A DNA stretch of 64,000 bases from Leptolyngbya ohadii IS1 (lineage in GTDB: Bacteria > Cyanobacteriota > Cyanobacteriia > Elainellales > Elainellaceae), in contig NZ_NKFP01000006.1 in the NCBI RefSeq assembly GCF_002215035.1, positions 3,129,080 through 3,193,079 on the forward strand, in the 5' to 3' direction. The notes under the pieces are model-generated. The model was given only the letters and a program-made list of their open reading frames with translations, made no database searches and was not told the DNA's origin. Below are positions 36,097 through 47,684 of this stretch, piece after piece (the stretch's first letter is position 1; each line of letters begins with the position of its first letter). The position numbers and the translations under genes were made by a program.

Positions 36097-36876
36097 TTAA
36101 GCAGGAACCAGGGCAGGGGGGAGGGTGAGGATGTCTACCCCTTCTTCGGTAACGGCGATCGTGTGTTCAAACTGGGCGGAGAGTTTGCGATCGATCGTCA
36201 CAGCCGTCCATTTGTCTGCCAGGATTTCGACTTCCCAGGTGCCCTCGTTGATCATGGGTTCGATCGTGAAGACCATGCCGGGGCGCAGCTTTTTGCCCTT
36301 GCCGCGTGTGCCGTAGTGGGGAATTTGGGGAGCGGTGTGAAAGGTGCGTCCAACCCCGTGACCGACGAAATCGCGGACAACTGAAAAACCCTGTGCCTCT
36401 GCGTATTCCTGGATCGCTGCGCCGATATCGCCAATCTTTGCGCCCGGTTTCACTTCGCGGATACCGCGCCACAGGCATTCTTCGGTGACTTCGACGAGTT
36501 TACGGGCGATCGGGGAAGGCTCACCGACGAAGTAGGTTTTGGAGGTGTCGCCGTGATAGCCGTCTACCAGGGGCGTTACGTCGATATTAATAATGTCCCC
36601 GTCGCGGAGAACCTGCTTGGCGTTGGGGATGCCGTGACAGACCACCTCATTAACGCTGGTACAGATGGATTTTGGAAAGCCATGATAGCCCAGCGGCGCA
36701 CTCTTTGCCCCTCGCTTCTGCGTCCATTCCTCGGCAGCGTCGTTCAGTTCCAGGGTGGTTACGCCCGGTTTAACCATTGGCTCCAGGTATGCCAGCAGCT
36801 CTGCCGCCATTTGCCCCGCCTGCCGCATCTTTTCGATCTCCCGACTGGACATAAGGATGATCGGTTCGTTGTCCAT
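36097..36876 (-). CDS. map: Methionine aminopeptidase, type I
   Basis: Predicted 259 aa. All five metal ligands are visible: two Asp in INIDVTPLVDGYHGDTSK, His in FVGHGVGRTFH, Glu in FTIEPMIN and Glu in AQFEHTIAVTEEG. Removes the initiator Met from nascent proteins. A start at 36852 (MSSREIEKMR) is also possible. It reads toward the J-domain/HNH operon, with 173 bp between the stops. Confidence 0.96.
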   Translation of the reverse strand: MDNEPIILMSSREIEKMRQAGQMAAELLAYLEPMVKPGVTTLELNDAAEEWTQKRGAKSAPLGYHGFPKSICTSVNEVVCHGIPNAKQVLRDGDIINIDVTPLVDGYHGDTSKTYFVGEPSPIARKLVEVTEECLWRGIREVKPGAKIGDIGAAIQEYAEAQGFSVVRDFVGHGVGRTFHTAPQIPHYGTRGKGKKLRPGMVFTIEPMINEGTWEVEILADKWTAVTIDRKLSAQFEHTIAVTEEGVDILTLPPALVPA

Positions 36877-37298
36877 GAATTAAATCCCTGTCTGTGCTGT
36901 TGAGGTGTCCTTTCTCTACTCTAGCGGTTTAAGAAATTAGACACAATGCTAAGAAAGTTAGCTGGGATGAGAGGCAGGCATGGGAGTGAGATGCTGATTC
37001 TCCCTCTGTTTGCTGTTTGCTGGGCTGAAGGGGATCAGACCTAATTTTTCAATAGCTCCCTTTCCCTATAGAGATAGCCGAACCGGAACGCGGGTCGGTC
37101 GCGAAGCTTCAGTGAGGACGATCACTCTCTCCTAAATATTCTCCCCATGTACAAACAAAATTGCTGAAACGTAAACTCCTGTGAAGAACTGACACGATCT
37201 GTAAAACGAACAATCAACTCAAAGAAATTCTGGCGATCATAAACAAAAGAAAGCCATAGCGATCGCTTCGGCTAAGGCTGATACAAAGGAAGGAAACC
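36877..37298. other. 422-bp intergenic region, nothing clear seen
   Basis: Divergent promoter region of map and the small gene at 37299. No hairpin with a T-run and no repeat longer than chance was found. Confidence 0.4.
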
Positions 37299-37508
37299 AT
37301 GCAGATTTCGCCTCAAACTGCCTACGAAAATCTCAAAATGCTGGATCAGGTTGACGTGGTAACAAGCGCCTCCTATCGAGAACTGGCTCAGGAAATTCTG
37401 GCTGATCCATCAATTAGTCTGAACTGGAGGCAGGCAATTAGCGATCGATTGAATCAGGCAAATTATTTTTTGACGCTCAAAACGGTTGGACGAGACGATA
37501 GCTATTAA
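37299..37508 (+). CDS. Small hypothetical protein
   Basis: Predicted 69 aa. A strong GGAAGGA lies five bases before the ATG, which supports translation. The sequence (MQISPQTAYENLKMLDQVDVV...LAQEILADPSISLNWRQAISDRLNQANYFL) is predicted to be mostly helical and soluble. No family is recognised. It stands alone in a gene-poor stretch. Confidence 0.5.
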   Translation: MQISPQTAYENLKMLDQVDVVTSASYRELAQEILADPSISLNWRQAISDRLNQANYFLTLKTVGRDDSY

Positions 37509-38341
37509 GCAAATCAATTTAGAAAGATCAAGATAGCAGATTAGGCTGTGAGGAGAATAGTTCTTGCAGCCTATTTTTTTGAGGAAGATTATGTCTTTGG
37601 ACGAAGAACAGAGTGTGGGTGTTTTAGATCCTGCATGATCCCCCTTAGCTCCTTGAAGAGGGGGAACTGAGCCGATGGAATCAAATTGTCGGCAAATGGA
37701 AGGCTGTACAACTCAAAGTCCCCCTTTTCCTCAGGAGCGGCAAATCATAAAAGGGGAATTTAGAGGGATCTCATGCTGCTTAAAATCCTCTAGATTGTCA
37801 GATGTTAAATCAAGCTAAAAAAGATGCTTGTGATACCAAACAATCAGAAGCATAGTGTTAGAGCTTCATGCTGAATAAAATTCTAAAGTTAAAAAATAAT
37901 TGTGTTAGAAGAAAGTTTTCTTTGCTCGATCGCAGTTTGTAGCACTGCATAAAATACAGAGTTTTGTTTATGCTTCGGTTTATGTTTCAGTAGATAAAAT
38001 ACGACGGACGATATTGGGTAGGAATGCTATGCTTTAGAGTGCTTTGGTGCAAAACTGCTTGATTAAAACATTCATTTTATTTCTTGACCGTGCCTTATTA
38101 TCTGCAAGTCATTGAATCATTAAAATTTCTCGAATTGTTACAAAAGCCGATAGAGAACCCACAGCGAAGAATACAGATCTGACAATTTCCTTAAGACCTC
38201 GATGTATTCCGATCGGCTGATCCATCATTTCCAATAGCCGTTCACAGCAAAAACGCTTAACGGACTTGAAGAACACCGTTTCTGCCCCTTTATTTGCCTT
38301 GCCTTGCCTTGCCATTCCTTTGCCATTTAGGGCATTCATCA
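37509..38341. other. 833-bp leader and intergenic region before gltB
   Basis: No credible gene. Two intergenic hairpins are seen: CCCCCTT...AAGAGGGGG at 37640-37664 and CCCCTTTT...AAAAGGGG at 37721-37756, a type of repeat common between cyanobacterial genes. A pentanucleotide tract (TTGCC repeated four times, 38294-38313) lies just ahead of the gltB start. I looked for an NtcA site (GTA-N8-TAC) and found none convincing. Confidence 0.45.
38294..38313. repeat. Pentanucleotide repeat in the gltB leader
   Basis: TTGCC is repeated four times in tandem, ending 28 bp before the chosen gltB ATG. A length change here would alter the leader, and in the upstream-extended frame would shift translation. 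Confidence 0.75.
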
Positions 38342-41300
38342 ATGAACAGCAATCAGAACATTAATCAATTGCCACCAAGAATTCCAGCCAAACAAGGACT
38401 CTACGACCCACAGTTTGAACACGATGCCTGCGGTGTTGGCTTCATCGTTCACATGAAGGGGCAGTCCTCTCACGAGATTGTCGAGCAAGCACTCACCATT
38501 CTGCTGAACCTTGACCACCGGGGAGCCTGTGGCGCTGAAACGAATACGGGAGATGGAGCCGGAATTCTGATTCAGGTTCCGCACAAGTTTCTCCAGAAGG
38601 TTGCTGCGGCGGAGGGGATCACGCTTCCGGATGCCAGACAATATGGCGTGGGTGTCGTCTATAGTTCTCCCGATCCCGTGCGGCGGGAGCAAAGCCGTCG
38701 TGTGTTTGAACAGCTTGTGGCAGAGGAAGGGCAAAGGGTTCTGGGCTGGCGCATTGTGCCGACAGATAATTCCTCATTGGGCGAGACGGCAAAGGCAAGT
38801 GAACCCGTGGTTCAGCAGGTGTTTATCGGGCGAAATCCTGACCTGAAGGACGATCTGGCGTTTGAGCGCAAACTCTATGTGATCCGGAAGCGATCGCACA
38901 GTGCCATTCGAGCGTCTGGAATCGATCCCGCCTGGTATCCGTCGAGTTTGTCCTGTCGGACGATGGTGTACAAGGGAATGCTGATGCCCGTGCAGGTGGG
39001 TCAGTACTATCCCGAACTGCATGATCCCGACCTGGAAAGTGCGCTGGCGCTGGTTCACTCGCGCTTCAGTACGAATACGTTTCCAAGCTGGGAACGATCG
39101 CACCCCTACCGCTACATTGCCCACAACGGGGAGATCAATACCCTGCGCGGCAATATTAACTGGATGCACGCGAGACAGTCGCTATTTGAATCAGAGGCAT
39201 TTGGCGAGGATATTCAGAAAATTCGTCCGGTGATTAACATCGACGGCAGTGATTCGCTGATTTTTGATAATGCGCTGGAGTTGCTGGTGCTGGCAGGACG
39301 ATCGCTGCCCCACGCGATGATGATGATGATCCCGGAACCCTGGACGGCGCATGAGTCGATGAGCGACGAGAAGAAAGCCTTCTACGAATATCACTCCTGC
39401 CTGATGGAGCCGTGGGATGGTCCTGCGTCGATCGCCTTTACGGACGGGACGATGATGGGGGCGGTTCTCGATCGCAACGGTCTGCGTCCTTCTCGCTATT
39501 ACGTCACCCATGATGATCTGGTGATCATGGCATCGGAAGCGGGAGTTTTGCCGATCGCCCCAGAGCGGGTGAAGCAGAAAGGCAGATTGCAGCCCGGACG
39601 GATGTTCCTGGTGAATATGGAGGAAGGACGGATCGTTGCCGATGAGGAAATCAAACAACAGATCGCAACAGAGCATCCTTATCGAGAATGGCTGAATCAA
39701 TATTTGACCGATCTGGAGAAACTGCCGGGAGTTTCGCCTGCTGATCCCGTACTGGAAACGAATCCTAACCTGACGACTGTAACGCAGCGGCAAATTGCCT
39801 TTGGCTATAGCTTTGAAGAAGTGCGGCTGCTGCTGACTCCGATGGCGCGGGACGGGGTGGAAGCCGTGGGATCGATGGGATCAGACACTCCGCTAGCTGT
39901 GCTGTCCGATCGCCCGAAACTGCTCTACGACTATTTCCAGCAGCTTTTTGCGCAGGTGACAAACCCGCCGATCGACTCGATTCGAGAAGAAATTATTACC
40001 TCTGCGGATACGACGATCGGAGCGGAGCGCAATTTGCTGGAGCCTCTGCCGGAAAGCTGTCATTTAATCAAACTGAAAACGCCGATTCTCAGCAACGAGG
40101 AAATGGCAAAACTGAAAGGTCTGAATGCAGACGGCTTTAAGTCGATTACGCTTCCATCACTGTTTGATCCAAAGCTGGGTGTACAGGGATTGGAACAGGC
40201 GATCGAATCCATCTGTGAACAGGCAGATCAGGCGATCGAGAACGGCGTGAATATTCTGATCTTGAGCGATCGGGAGATTAGCGCGAAACAGGCTCCGATT
40301 CCGGCTTTATTGGCGGTTGCGGGACTGCATCACCATTTGATTCGCAAGGGATCGCGGACGCGAGTGGGGATCGTGCTTGAATCGGGTGAACCGCGCGAAG
40401 TCCACCATTACGCCACACTGATCGGCTATGGCTGCGGCGGGATTAATCCCTATCTGGCATTTGAGACGATCGATGACATGATTCAGCAGGGCTTGCTGGT
40501 CGGTGTGGATTACAAAACCGCCTGCAAGAACTACACGAAAGCCGCAACGAAAGGTGTCGTCAAAGTGGCTTCTAAGATTGGCATCTCGACGCTGCAAAGC
40601 TACCGGGGTGCACAAATCTTTGAGGCGATCGGCTTAAATCAAACCGTGATCGATCGCTATTTCACCTGGACAGCATCGCGGATTGAGGGTGCGGATCTGG
40701 AAGTCATTGCAAAAGAGGCAGTGGCGCGGCACAGTCACGCATTCCCCGATCGGGAAGTCAACGGTCACACTTTGGATGTGGGCGGCGAGTATCAGTGGCG
40801 GAAAGAGGGTGAAGCGCATTTGTTCAGCCCGGAAACCATCCACGCTCTGCAAAAGTCCGTTCGTACCGCAAACTATGACCAGTACAAAACCTATGCCCGC
40901 TTAGTGAACGAGCAAAACCAGAAGCATTTTACCCTGCGCGGACTGCTCGACTTTAAGCCCAGACAGCCGATCCCGATCGAAGAAGTCGAACCGATCGGAT
41001 CGATTATGGCTCGCTTTAAGACGGGGGCAATGAGCTACGGATCGATCTCTAAAGAGGCACACGAAGCACTGGCGATCGCCATGAACCGGATTGGCGGAAA
41101 ATCCAACACCGGGGAAGGCGGCGAAGATCCCGAAAGATATACCTGGACGAACGATCGCGGAGATTCCAAAAATAGCGCGATCAAACAGGTAGCATCGGGT
41201 CGGTTTGGCGTAACGAGTCTTTATTTGTCGCAGGCAAAAGAGATTCAAATCAAAATGGCGCAGGGGGCGAAACCCGGCGAGGGTGGACAGTTGCCCGGAC

Positions 41301-42970
41301 GCAAAGTGTATCCCTGGATTGCCAAAGTACGTCACTCGACTCCCGGTGTAGGTCTGATTTCGCCGCCACCGCACCACGACATTTACTCGATCGAAGATCT
41401 GGCAGAACTGATTCACGATCTGAAGAATGCTAACCGGAATGCGCGGATTAGCGTCAAACTGGTTTCCGAAGTAGGCGTTGGGACGATTGCTGCTGGTGTA
41501 TCTAAAGCTCACGCTGATGTCGTTCTGATCTCTGGATTCGATGGCGGTACAGGCGCATCGCCGCAAACTTCGATCAAACACGCCGGGCTGCCGTGGGAAT
41601 TGGGACTCGCCGAGACTCACCAAACGCTGGTGCTGAATAATCTGCGATCGCGTATCGTCGTGGAAACCGACGGACAAATGAAGACCGGACGCGATGTAGT
41701 GATTGCGGCATTGCTGGGCGCGGAGGAGTTTGGTTTTGCGACGGCTCCCCTGGTGACGCTGGGCTGTATCATGATGCGGGTTTGTCATCTGAATACCTGT
41801 CCGGCAGGCGTGGCAACGCAAGATCCACAGCTTCGGAAAAACTTTGTGGGTGATCCGGAACATACGGTGAACTTCATGAAGTTTATTGCCCAGGAAACGC
41901 GAGAACTGATGGCAGAACTCGGCTTCCGAACGCTCAACGAGATGGTCGGCAGAACGGATGTGCTGGAGGCTAAACAGGCGATCGACCACTGGAAGGCGAA
42001 AGGTCTGGATATTTCTAAGATTCTCTATCAGCCAGAAGTGGATGAAACGATCGGGAAATACTGCCAGATCCCCCAGGATCATGGTCTGGATAAATCTCTG
42101 GATATGACGGTGTTACTGGATCTATGTAAAGGGGCGATCGAAAACGGTGAATCCGTAAAAGCCACTTTGCCCATCAGGAATATTAACCGTGCGGTTGGCA
42201 CAATTCTTGGCAATGAGATCACCAAACGCCACTGGCAGGGATTGCCCGAAAATACGGTTCATCTGAATTTCCAGGGCAGTGCTGGACAAAGCTTTGGGGC
42301 ATTTGTGCCGAAGGGTGTGACGCTGGAACTAGAAGGCGATGCCAATGACTACTTTGGCAAAGGTTTAAGCGGTGGCAAGATCATCCTCTATCCGCCCAAG
42401 AACTCGACCTTTGTGGCAGAGGAAAACATCATCATCGGTAACGTTGCCCTCTATGGCGCGACCTCTGGCGAAGTGTACATTCGCGGCATTGCCGGAGAAA
42501 GATTCGGCGTTCGTAACTCTGGTGTCACTGCCGTCGTAGAAGCGGTGGGCGATCACGGCTGCGAATACATGACGGGCGGTAAGGTCGTTGTTCTGGGAAC
42601 CACCGGACGCAACTTTGCAGCAGGCATGAGCGGCGGCGTCGCTTACATTCTGGACGAAGCAGGTGATTTTGCGGTGCGCTGCAACAAGCAGATGGTCGAT
42701 CTGGAAACCCTGGACGATCCGGAAGAACTTGCCGAACTGCATCAAATTATCGAAAACCACGCTAATTACACCGGAAGCCAGAAAGCGATCGCCGTCCTGG
42801 AAAATTGGGAAGCGATGACCCCGAAATTTGTCAAAGTTATGCCCAGAGACTATAAGCGGGTCTTGCAAGCAATCAAGAATGCGATCGATGCCGGACTCAG
42901 TGGCGACGAAGCCCTGACCGCTGCCTTTGAAGAAAATGCCCGTGATGTTGCCCGAATTGGAGGAAGTTGA
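38342..42970 (+). CDS. gltB: Glutamate synthase large subunit
   Basis: Predicted 1542 aa from ATG 38342. The open frame continues to 38294, but this start leaves a normal short propeptide: cleavage before Cys30 ([10 protein letters not shown]) exposes the glutaminase nucleophile. Domains in order: class II glutamine amidotransferase (about 30-430), central domain, FMN-binding synthase domain with the 3Fe-4S cysteines ([17 protein letters not shown]), and C-terminal GXGXG domain. It makes two glutamates from glutamine and 2-oxoglutarate. gltD starts 3 bp after its stop, marking this as the NAD(P)H-type GltBD enzyme rather than stand-alone ferredoxin GlsF, although the two large subunits are similar. 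Confidence 0.95.
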   Translation: MNSNQNINQLPPRIPAKQGLYDPQFEHDACGVGFIVHMKGQSSHEIVEQALTILLNLDHRGACGAETNTGDGAGILIQVPHKFLQKVAAAEGITLPDARQYGVGVVYSSPDPVRREQSRRVFEQLVAEEGQRVLGWRIVPTDNSSLGETAKASEPVVQQVFIGRNPDLKDDLAFERKLYVIRKRSHSAIRASGIDPAWYPSSLSCRTMVYKGMLMPVQVGQYYPELHDPDLESALALVHSRFSTNTFPSWERSHPYRYIAHNGEINTLRGNINWMHARQSLFESEAFGEDIQKIRPVINIDGSDSLIFDNALELLVLAGRSLPHAMMMMIPEPWTAHESMSDEKKAFYEYHSCLMEPWDGPASIAFTDGTMMGAVLDRNGLRPSRYYVTHDDLVIMASEAGVLPIAPERVKQKGRLQPGRMFLVNMEEGRIVADEEIKQQIATEHPYREWLNQYLTDLEKLPGVSPADPVLETNPNLTTVTQRQIAFGYSFEEVRLLLTPMARDGVEAVGSMGSDTPLAVLSDRPKLLYDYFQQLFAQVTNPPIDSIREEIITSADTTIGAERNLLEPLPESCHLIKLKTPILSNEEMAKLKGLNADGFKSITLPSLFDPKLGVQGLEQAIESICEQADQAIENGVNILILSDREISAKQAPIPALLAVAGLHHHLIRKGSRTRVGIVLESGEPREVHHYATLIGYGCGGINPYLAFETIDDMIQQGLLVGVDYKTACKNYTKAATKGVVKVASKIGISTLQSYRGAQIFEAIGLNQTVIDRYFTWTASRIEGADLEVIAKEAVARHSHAFPDREVNGHTLDVGGEYQWRKEGEAHLFSPETIHALQKSVRTANYDQYKTYARLVNEQNQKHFTLRGLLDFKPRQPIPIEEVEPIGSIMARFKTGAMSYGSISKEAHEALAIAMNRIGGKSNTGEGGEDPERYTWTNDRGDSKNSAIKQVASGRFGVTSLYLSQAKEIQIKMAQGAKPGEGGQLPGRKVYPWIAKVRHSTPGVGLISPPPHHDIYSIEDLAELIHDLKNANRNARISVKLVSEVGVGTIAAGVSKAHADVVLISGFDGGTGASPQTSIKHAGLPWELGLAETHQTLVLNNLRSRIVVETDGQMKTGRDVVIAALLGAEEFGFATAPLVTLGCIMMRVCHLNTCPAGVATQDPQLRKNFVGDPEHTVNFMKFIAQETRELMAELGFRTLNEMVGRTDVLEAKQAIDHWKAKGLDISKILYQPEVDETIGKYCQIPQDHGLDKSLDMTVLLDLCKGAIENGESVKATLPIRNINRAVGTILGNEITKRHWQGLPENTVHLNFQGSAGQSFGAFVPKGVTLELEGDANDYFGKGLSGGKIILYPPKNSTFVAEENIIIGNVALYGATSGEVYIRGIAGERFGVRNSGVTAVVEAVGDHGCEYMTGGKVVVLGTTGRNFAAGMSGGVAYILDEAGDFAVRCNKQMVDLETLDDPEELAELHQIIENHANYTGSQKAIAVLENWEAMTPKFVKVMPRDYKRVLQAIKNAIDAGLSGDEALTAAFEENARDVARIGGS

Positions 42971-42973
42971 GAC

Positions 42974-44458
42974 ATGGGAAAACCGACTGGCTTTATTGAA
43001 TTTCTGCGCGAACTGCCGACCGAACTGGCACCCCTCGATCGGATTCGCAACTGGGATGAATTCCACCTGCCCATGCCGGACGATCGCCTCCGCACCCAGG
43101 GGGCACGCTGTATGGACTGCGGCACGCCCTTCTGCCACACGGGAACGCTGATTAGCGGCATGGCAAGCGGTTGCCCGATCAACAACCTGATCCCCGAATG
43201 GAATGATCTGGTGTATCGCGGCTTGTGGCAGGAAGCACTCGATCGCCTCCACAAAACCAACAACTTCCCCGAATTTACCGGACGGGTATGCCCTGCGCCC
43301 TGCGAAGGTTCCTGCGTTCTGGGCATCCATAACCCCCCAGTGACGATCAAGAATATCGAATATTCGATCGTTGAAAAAGGTTGGGAGAATGGCTGGATTA
43401 ACGCCGATCCGCCTGCCAAACGAACGGGCAAGAAAGTGGCGATTATCGGTTCCGGTCCCGCTGGACTGGCTGCGGCAGCACAACTGAATCGGGCGGGTCA
43501 CTGGGTTACGGTGTACGAAAGAGCCGATCGCCCTGGTGGATTGCTGATGTATGGCATTCCGAATATGAAGCTGGACAAGGAACAGGTTGTTCTTCGTCGT
43601 TTAGAAATCCTGGAGAAGGAAGGCGTACAGTTCATCTGCAATACGGAAGTGGGCAAAGACTTACCTGCTGAAACATTGCTGAACGAATACGACGCTGTCG
43701 TTCTCTGCACAGGCGCAACCAAACCGCGTGATTTACCGATCGAAGGTCGTCCGCTCAAGGGAATCTACTTCGCAATGGAATTCCTGACGGGCAATACCAA
43801 AGCCGTTCTCGATGGACAGCCCGGAGAATCCTTTATCTCAGCGGCAGGAAAGGACGTGGTGATTATCGGCGGCGGCGACACGGGAACCGACTGCGTGGGA
43901 ACCTCCATTCGTCACGGCTGCAACAGCGTCAACCAGCTTGAAATCATGCCCAAACCGCCTTCGGAACGGGCAGCAGACAACCCCTGGCCCGAGTGGCCCA
44001 AAGTCTACAAAATGGACTACGGGCAGGAAGAAGCGGCTGCCAAGTACGGCGGAGATCCGCGCCTCTATCTGCGAACTGCCACTCATTTTGAAGGCGATGA
44101 AAATGGCAACGTCAAAGCTGTTCACACCGTCGAAGTGCAGTGGGAGCGCAACGAAAAGGGACAGTTTATTCCCAAACAAATCCCTGGTACAGAGCAGGTA
44201 ATTCCCGCCCAGCTTGTTCTCCTGGCAATGGGCTTCCTGGGTCCAGAACAACCGTTGCTGGATGCCCTCAAACTCGATCGCGATTCGCGCAGCAACGTCA
44301 AGGCAGACTACGGCTCCTACAACACCAGCATTCCGGGCGTATTTGCCGCAGGCGACTGTCGCAGAGGTCAAAGTCTCGTCGTTTGGGCAATCAACGAAGG
44401 ACGGGGCGTGGCGCGGGAGTGCGATCGTTTCCTGATGGGCGTTACCGATCTGCCCTAA
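42974..44458 (+). CDS. gltD: Glutamate synthase small subunit
   Basis: Predicted 494 aa. N-terminal cysteine groups for 4Fe-4S clusters ([12 protein letters not shown]...[33 protein letters not shown]) are followed by FAD-binding ([19 protein letters not shown]) and NAD(P)H-binding ([22 protein letters not shown]) Rossmann motifs, and the C-terminal [19 protein letters not shown]. It feeds electrons from NAD(P)H to GltB. Translationally linked to gltB. Confidence 0.96.
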   Translation: MGKPTGFIEFLRELPTELAPLDRIRNWDEFHLPMPDDRLRTQGARCMDCGTPFCHTGTLISGMASGCPINNLIPEWNDLVYRGLWQEALDRLHKTNNFPEFTGRVCPAPCEGSCVLGIHNPPVTIKNIEYSIVEKGWENGWINADPPAKRTGKKVAIIGSGPAGLAAAAQLNRAGHWVTVYERADRPGGLLMYGIPNMKLDKEQVVLRRLEILEKEGVQFICNTEVGKDLPAETLLNEYDAVVLCTGATKPRDLPIEGRPLKGIYFAMEFLTGNTKAVLDGQPGESFISAAGKDVVIIGGGDTGTDCVGTSIRHGCNSVNQLEIMPKPPSERAADNPWPEWPKVYKMDYGQEEAAAKYGGDPRLYLRTATHFEGDENGNVKAVHTVEVQWERNEKGQFIPKQIPGTEQVIPAQLVLLAMGFLGPEQPLLDALKLDRDSRSNVKADYGSYNTSIPGVFAAGDCRRGQSLVVWAINEGRGVARECDRFLMGVTDLP

Positions 44459-44480
44459 AACCCATCTCATGACTTCTCTT

Positions 44481-44504
44481 GTGGGGTGGGCATCTTGCCT
44501 GCCC
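44481..44504. repeat. Dispersed 24-bp repeat, copy 1
   Basis: GTGGGGTGGGCATCTTGCCT followed by GCCC. It matches the reverse complement of 59569-59592 at 22 of 24 positions. An intergenic repeat of this type is common in cyanobacterial genomes. Confidence 0.6.
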
Positions 44505-44634
44505 TCCGAGATTGATCTATTCCAACGGGTGATTCATTCCCCAATTCTGACAACATCCCCGATCGATTAGGATAAGGTGCAGGAGTTTGATCCTTGCGCC
44601 TTTTTAATATTTCTAATAAAGCGATTGCCTGAAT

Positions 44635-46023
44635 ATGTCTTCTCTAACAATTCCAACCGCAACTTTGCCTTCCAATCAGTCTTACTCCAGCCATGCTCAG
44701 GCGCTGCGAAATGATCTGATTTCCTATGTGGAAGGTCTGGCGCAGCAAGGGGACTATCTGAAAATTCCGCTCGGCTTCGGATTGAAGGCTTACTTTGTTA
44801 ACGATGCCGAAGCAGTACAGGAAATTCTGCTGAAGCAGGCAAAGAAGGTTGAAAAGCCTGGAAACGTCAAGCGAGTCGCAAAGGGTGTCTTTGGCGAAAA
44901 CCTGTTTACGAGCGACGGAGAACTGTGGCAGCAGCTTCGATCGACCTTACAGCCAGCATTTCAGGCAAAGCGACTTAACGCCCAGGTCGAGATGATGGTA
45001 GATACAACGGAATCTGCGATCGCATCCTGGAAGATCGGACAGGTGGTAGATCTTTCCGCTGCCATGATGGATTTGACATTAGGCATCACGACTCAGGCTT
45101 TATTCGGGCAGGATTTACGCCATACGCCTGCTGCCGATTCCCTGCTGAGCTTCCTGGATTTATTTTCTGAACTGATTAGCAGCTTCCCGATTCCGCTCTG
45201 GATACCTACGCCCAAACATCTTGCGATCAAACACCACTTCCGCGTCATGAACAGCTATTTCCGAACGTGGGTGGCGGAACGAAAGCGATCGAGTCAGGAT
45301 GGCGACGATGTGCTGTCCATGCTAGTTCAGGCACAGCAGGCAGATGCTTCCGGTCGTTTGAGCGATCAGCAGATCTGCAATGAGGTATCGAATTTGTTTG
45401 CCGCAGGTTATGAGGTCGTTGCCCATACGTTAGCCTTTAGCTGCTATCTGCTGACTCAATATCCAGATGTTGAAGCGCGACTGCGGGAAGAACTCGATCG
45501 GGTGTTGGGCGATCCGTCAAAGACGGCTGCGCGGAGCGGTCGCCCTATTACAGCAGCAGATTTGCCCCAACTTTCATACCTGGAACGGGTGATCAAGGAA
45601 TCGATGCGTCTGTTGCCTGTTACCACCGTATTGAGTCGGCAAGTGATCGAGGAGATTCAGCTTCCTGGAGGTTATACCTTGCCCAAAGGCAGTCTGGTAT
45701 TAATTTCTCCCTGGACATTGCAGCGACGATCGGATTACTTTCCTGACCCCCTGCAATTCAACCCCGACCGCTTTCAAAACCCGGACAACATTCCAAAATT
45801 CGCCTATTTGCCCTTTTCCGCAGGTCCGCGAGTCTGTATTGGCAATCTGCTGGCAATGATGCAGATGAAGGTCAATCTGGCGATTTTATTGCAGCAGTAT
45901 CGCTTTTCGATCGCCCCCAATTACCAGTTCAAACCCATTTACCGCTTTAATACTCGCCCCCAGGGAGGCTTACCTGTCGTCATCGAGGAGCGATCGCGGC
46001 AAGGCGCAACGACAATCAATTAG
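44635..46023 (+). CDS. Cytochrome P450
   Basis: Predicted 462 aa. Heme-binding loop FSAGPRVCIGN with axial Cys401, K-helix ExxR in KESMRLLP, and the PERF-like DRFQNP. The I-helix oxygen-activation motif is unusual: AAGYEVVAHTLAF instead of A/G-G-x-E/D-T-T, with no Thr in the usual place. That is seen in some P450s that do not carry out standard mono-oxygenation. The substrate is unknown. It is probably monocistronic and starts 176 bp after gltD. Confidence 0.92.
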   Translation: MSSLTIPTATLPSNQSYSSHAQALRNDLISYVEGLAQQGDYLKIPLGFGLKAYFVNDAEAVQEILLKQAKKVEKPGNVKRVAKGVFGENLFTSDGELWQQLRSTLQPAFQAKRLNAQVEMMVDTTESAIASWKIGQVVDLSAAMMDLTLGITTQALFGQDLRHTPAADSLLSFLDLFSELISSFPIPLWIPTPKHLAIKHHFRVMNSYFRTWVAERKRSSQDGDDVLSMLVQAQQADASGRLSDQQICNEVSNLFAAGYEVVAHTLAFSCYLLTQYPDVEARLREELDRVLGDPSKTAARSGRPITAADLPQLSYLERVIKESMRLLPVTTVLSRQVIEEIQLPGGYTLPKGSLVLISPWTLQRRSDYFPDPLQFNPDRFQNPDNIPKFAYLPFSAGPRVCIGNLLAMMQMKVNLAILLQQYRFSIAPNYQFKPIYRFNTRPQGGLPVVIEERSRQGATTIN

Positions 46024-46457
46024 AACAACAAATGAGAACGGCGGTACAGAAGCCTTCAAGCCTCGACGGGATAGCATGGCTGATCCTCTAAGCGATCGGA
46101 CATGAAAGACTCGATCATTCTCGTTGCTTTGGGTTAATCGATCGCTTAAAAGTTATATGACGGTTGTGACGGTGCTTCTGTGAATCTTTCCAAACTACAG
46201 TAAACCGTATTCATAAAATTCATTACTAACCTTTACAGTTTCAGGTCTAAAAATTGTAGCGAGGAATGCAGTTTTAGCCAGATTGAATGACCTATGTTCA
46301 TGTACACCGTGTGCTGAAATTTCTCTAAATCTCATCGTCGTTTGTTTTAACGACTATCTATTGTTCTGTGATTTAACGTTTTCTAAATCATTCTACGCCT
46401 CACTTAGTTTCTGTTCGCAGTTTTGTTGTTTGTACGCTATTTGGATCGGATGGGGCT
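46024..46457. other. 434-bp intergenic region upstream of fmdA
   Basis: AT-rich. The frame at 46283-46477 is judged to be chance. No terminator or recognisable operator was identified. Confidence 0.4.
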
Positions 46458-47663
46458 ATGCCAAAAACATTGTTTAAAGTTGACCTGACGAAGCCGATGG
46501 ATCAGCAGGAATTGCCCGGTCATAACCGTTGGCATCCTGATATTCCCGCCGTGGTGTCTGTCAATCCTGGCGATGTGTTTCGGATTGAATGTAAGGACTG
46601 GACGGATGGGCAAATCAAAAACGATGATAGTTCAGACGATATTCGCGATGTGGATCTGACCGTCGTTCACGTTCTGAGCGGTCCCATTTGGGTAAACGGA
46701 GCGGAGCCAGGGGATATTCTCGTCGTAGACCTGCTCGATATTGGCGCACTCCAGGGCGATGAATGGGGCTTCACTGGAATTTTTGACCAGAAAAATGGCG
46801 GCGGCTTTCTCACGGATCATTTCCCCAATCCGGCGAAGGCAATCTGGGATTTCCAGGGAATCTACACCTCCTCGCGCCACATTCCAGGTGTCCGTTTCGC
46901 AGGCATTACCCACCCCGGTTTAATTGGCTGCGCCCCCTCCCACGAACTCCTGGCAACGTGGAATCAGCGGGAAGCAGAACTGGTGAGAACCGCACCCGAT
47001 CGCCGTACCTATGGGGCTGGATTATCGGGAGATCAGCCCGTCCTTGCCGCCCTGCCCAACCCCCAAAACGCGATTCTGGGAACGCTGCCAAAGTCAGAAT
47101 ATGAGCGAGTCGCGGCTGAGGCTGCCCGCACGGTTCCGCCCCGTGAGCATGGTGGCAACTGCGATATTAAAAACCTGTCGCGCGGCACGCGGATTTACTT
47201 CCCGGTCTACGTGGAAGGTGCAAAACTCTCGATGGGCGATATTCACTTCTCCCAGGGAGACGGCGAAATCTCCTTCTGTGGGGCGATCGAGATGTCCGGC
47301 TATATCGATCTGCATGTGGACATTATCAAGGGTGGTGTCGAGAAATACGGCATGACGAATCCGATCTTTAAGCCGGGTCCCGTTGAACCTCGCTACTCTG
47401 AGTATCTGGTGTTTGAGGGCATTTCGGTAGATGAATTTACGGGCAAGCAGTACTACATGGATGTGCATATTGCCTATCGGCGGGCTTGTCTGAATGCGAT
47501 CGAATATCTCAAGAAGTTTGGCTACACCGGAGAGCAGGCTTACCTGCTGTTGAGCTGTGCCCCGGTAGAAGGTCGGATCAGCGGGATTGTGGATATTCCG
47601 AACGCCTGTGCAACCCTGGCGATTCCCACCGAGATTTTCGACAAAAACATTCTGCCCGTTTAA
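46458..47663 (+). CDS. fmdA: Formamidase / acetamidase
   Basis: Predicted 401 aa, full length for the FmdA_AmdA family. Visible motifs: NRWHPDIPAVVSVNPGDVFRIECKDWTDGQI near the start, GPIWVNGAEPGDILVVDLLDI, HPGLIGCAPSH, PREHGGNCDIKNL and VYVEGAKLSMGDIHFSQGDGE. It hydrolyses formamide (or short amides) to ammonium and the acid, in the cytosol. The fmdB zinc-ribbon gene follows 21 bp downstream. The ammonium could feed GltBD, encoded 2 kb away. Confidence 0.94.
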   Translation: MPKTLFKVDLTKPMDQQELPGHNRWHPDIPAVVSVNPGDVFRIECKDWTDGQIKNDDSSDDIRDVDLTVVHVLSGPIWVNGAEPGDILVVDLLDIGALQGDEWGFTGIFDQKNGGGFLTDHFPNPAKAIWDFQGIYTSSRHIPGVRFAGITHPGLIGCAPSHELLATWNQREAELVRTAPDRRTYGAGLSGDQPVLAALPNPQNAILGTLPKSEYERVAAEAARTVPPREHGGNCDIKNLSRGTRIYFPVYVEGAKLSMGDIHFSQGDGEISFCGAIEMSGYIDLHVDIIKGGVEKYGMTNPIFKPGPVEPRYSEYLVFEGISVDEFTGKQYYMDVHIAYRRACLNAIEYLKKFGYTGEQAYLLLSCAPVEGRISGIVDIPNACATLAIPTEIFDKNILPV

Positions 47664-47684
47664 TTGCCTATTGGAGAACACAAA

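Noticed and set aside
40901-43501. Minus-strand frames of 393 and 378 aa opposite gltB/gltD
   Set aside because: Antisense shadows of two highly conserved enzymes, without recognisable protein features.
46283-46477. 64-aa frame before fmdA
   Set aside because: It overlaps the start of fmdA, has an improbable Cys/Phe/Ser-rich composition and no ribosome binding site.
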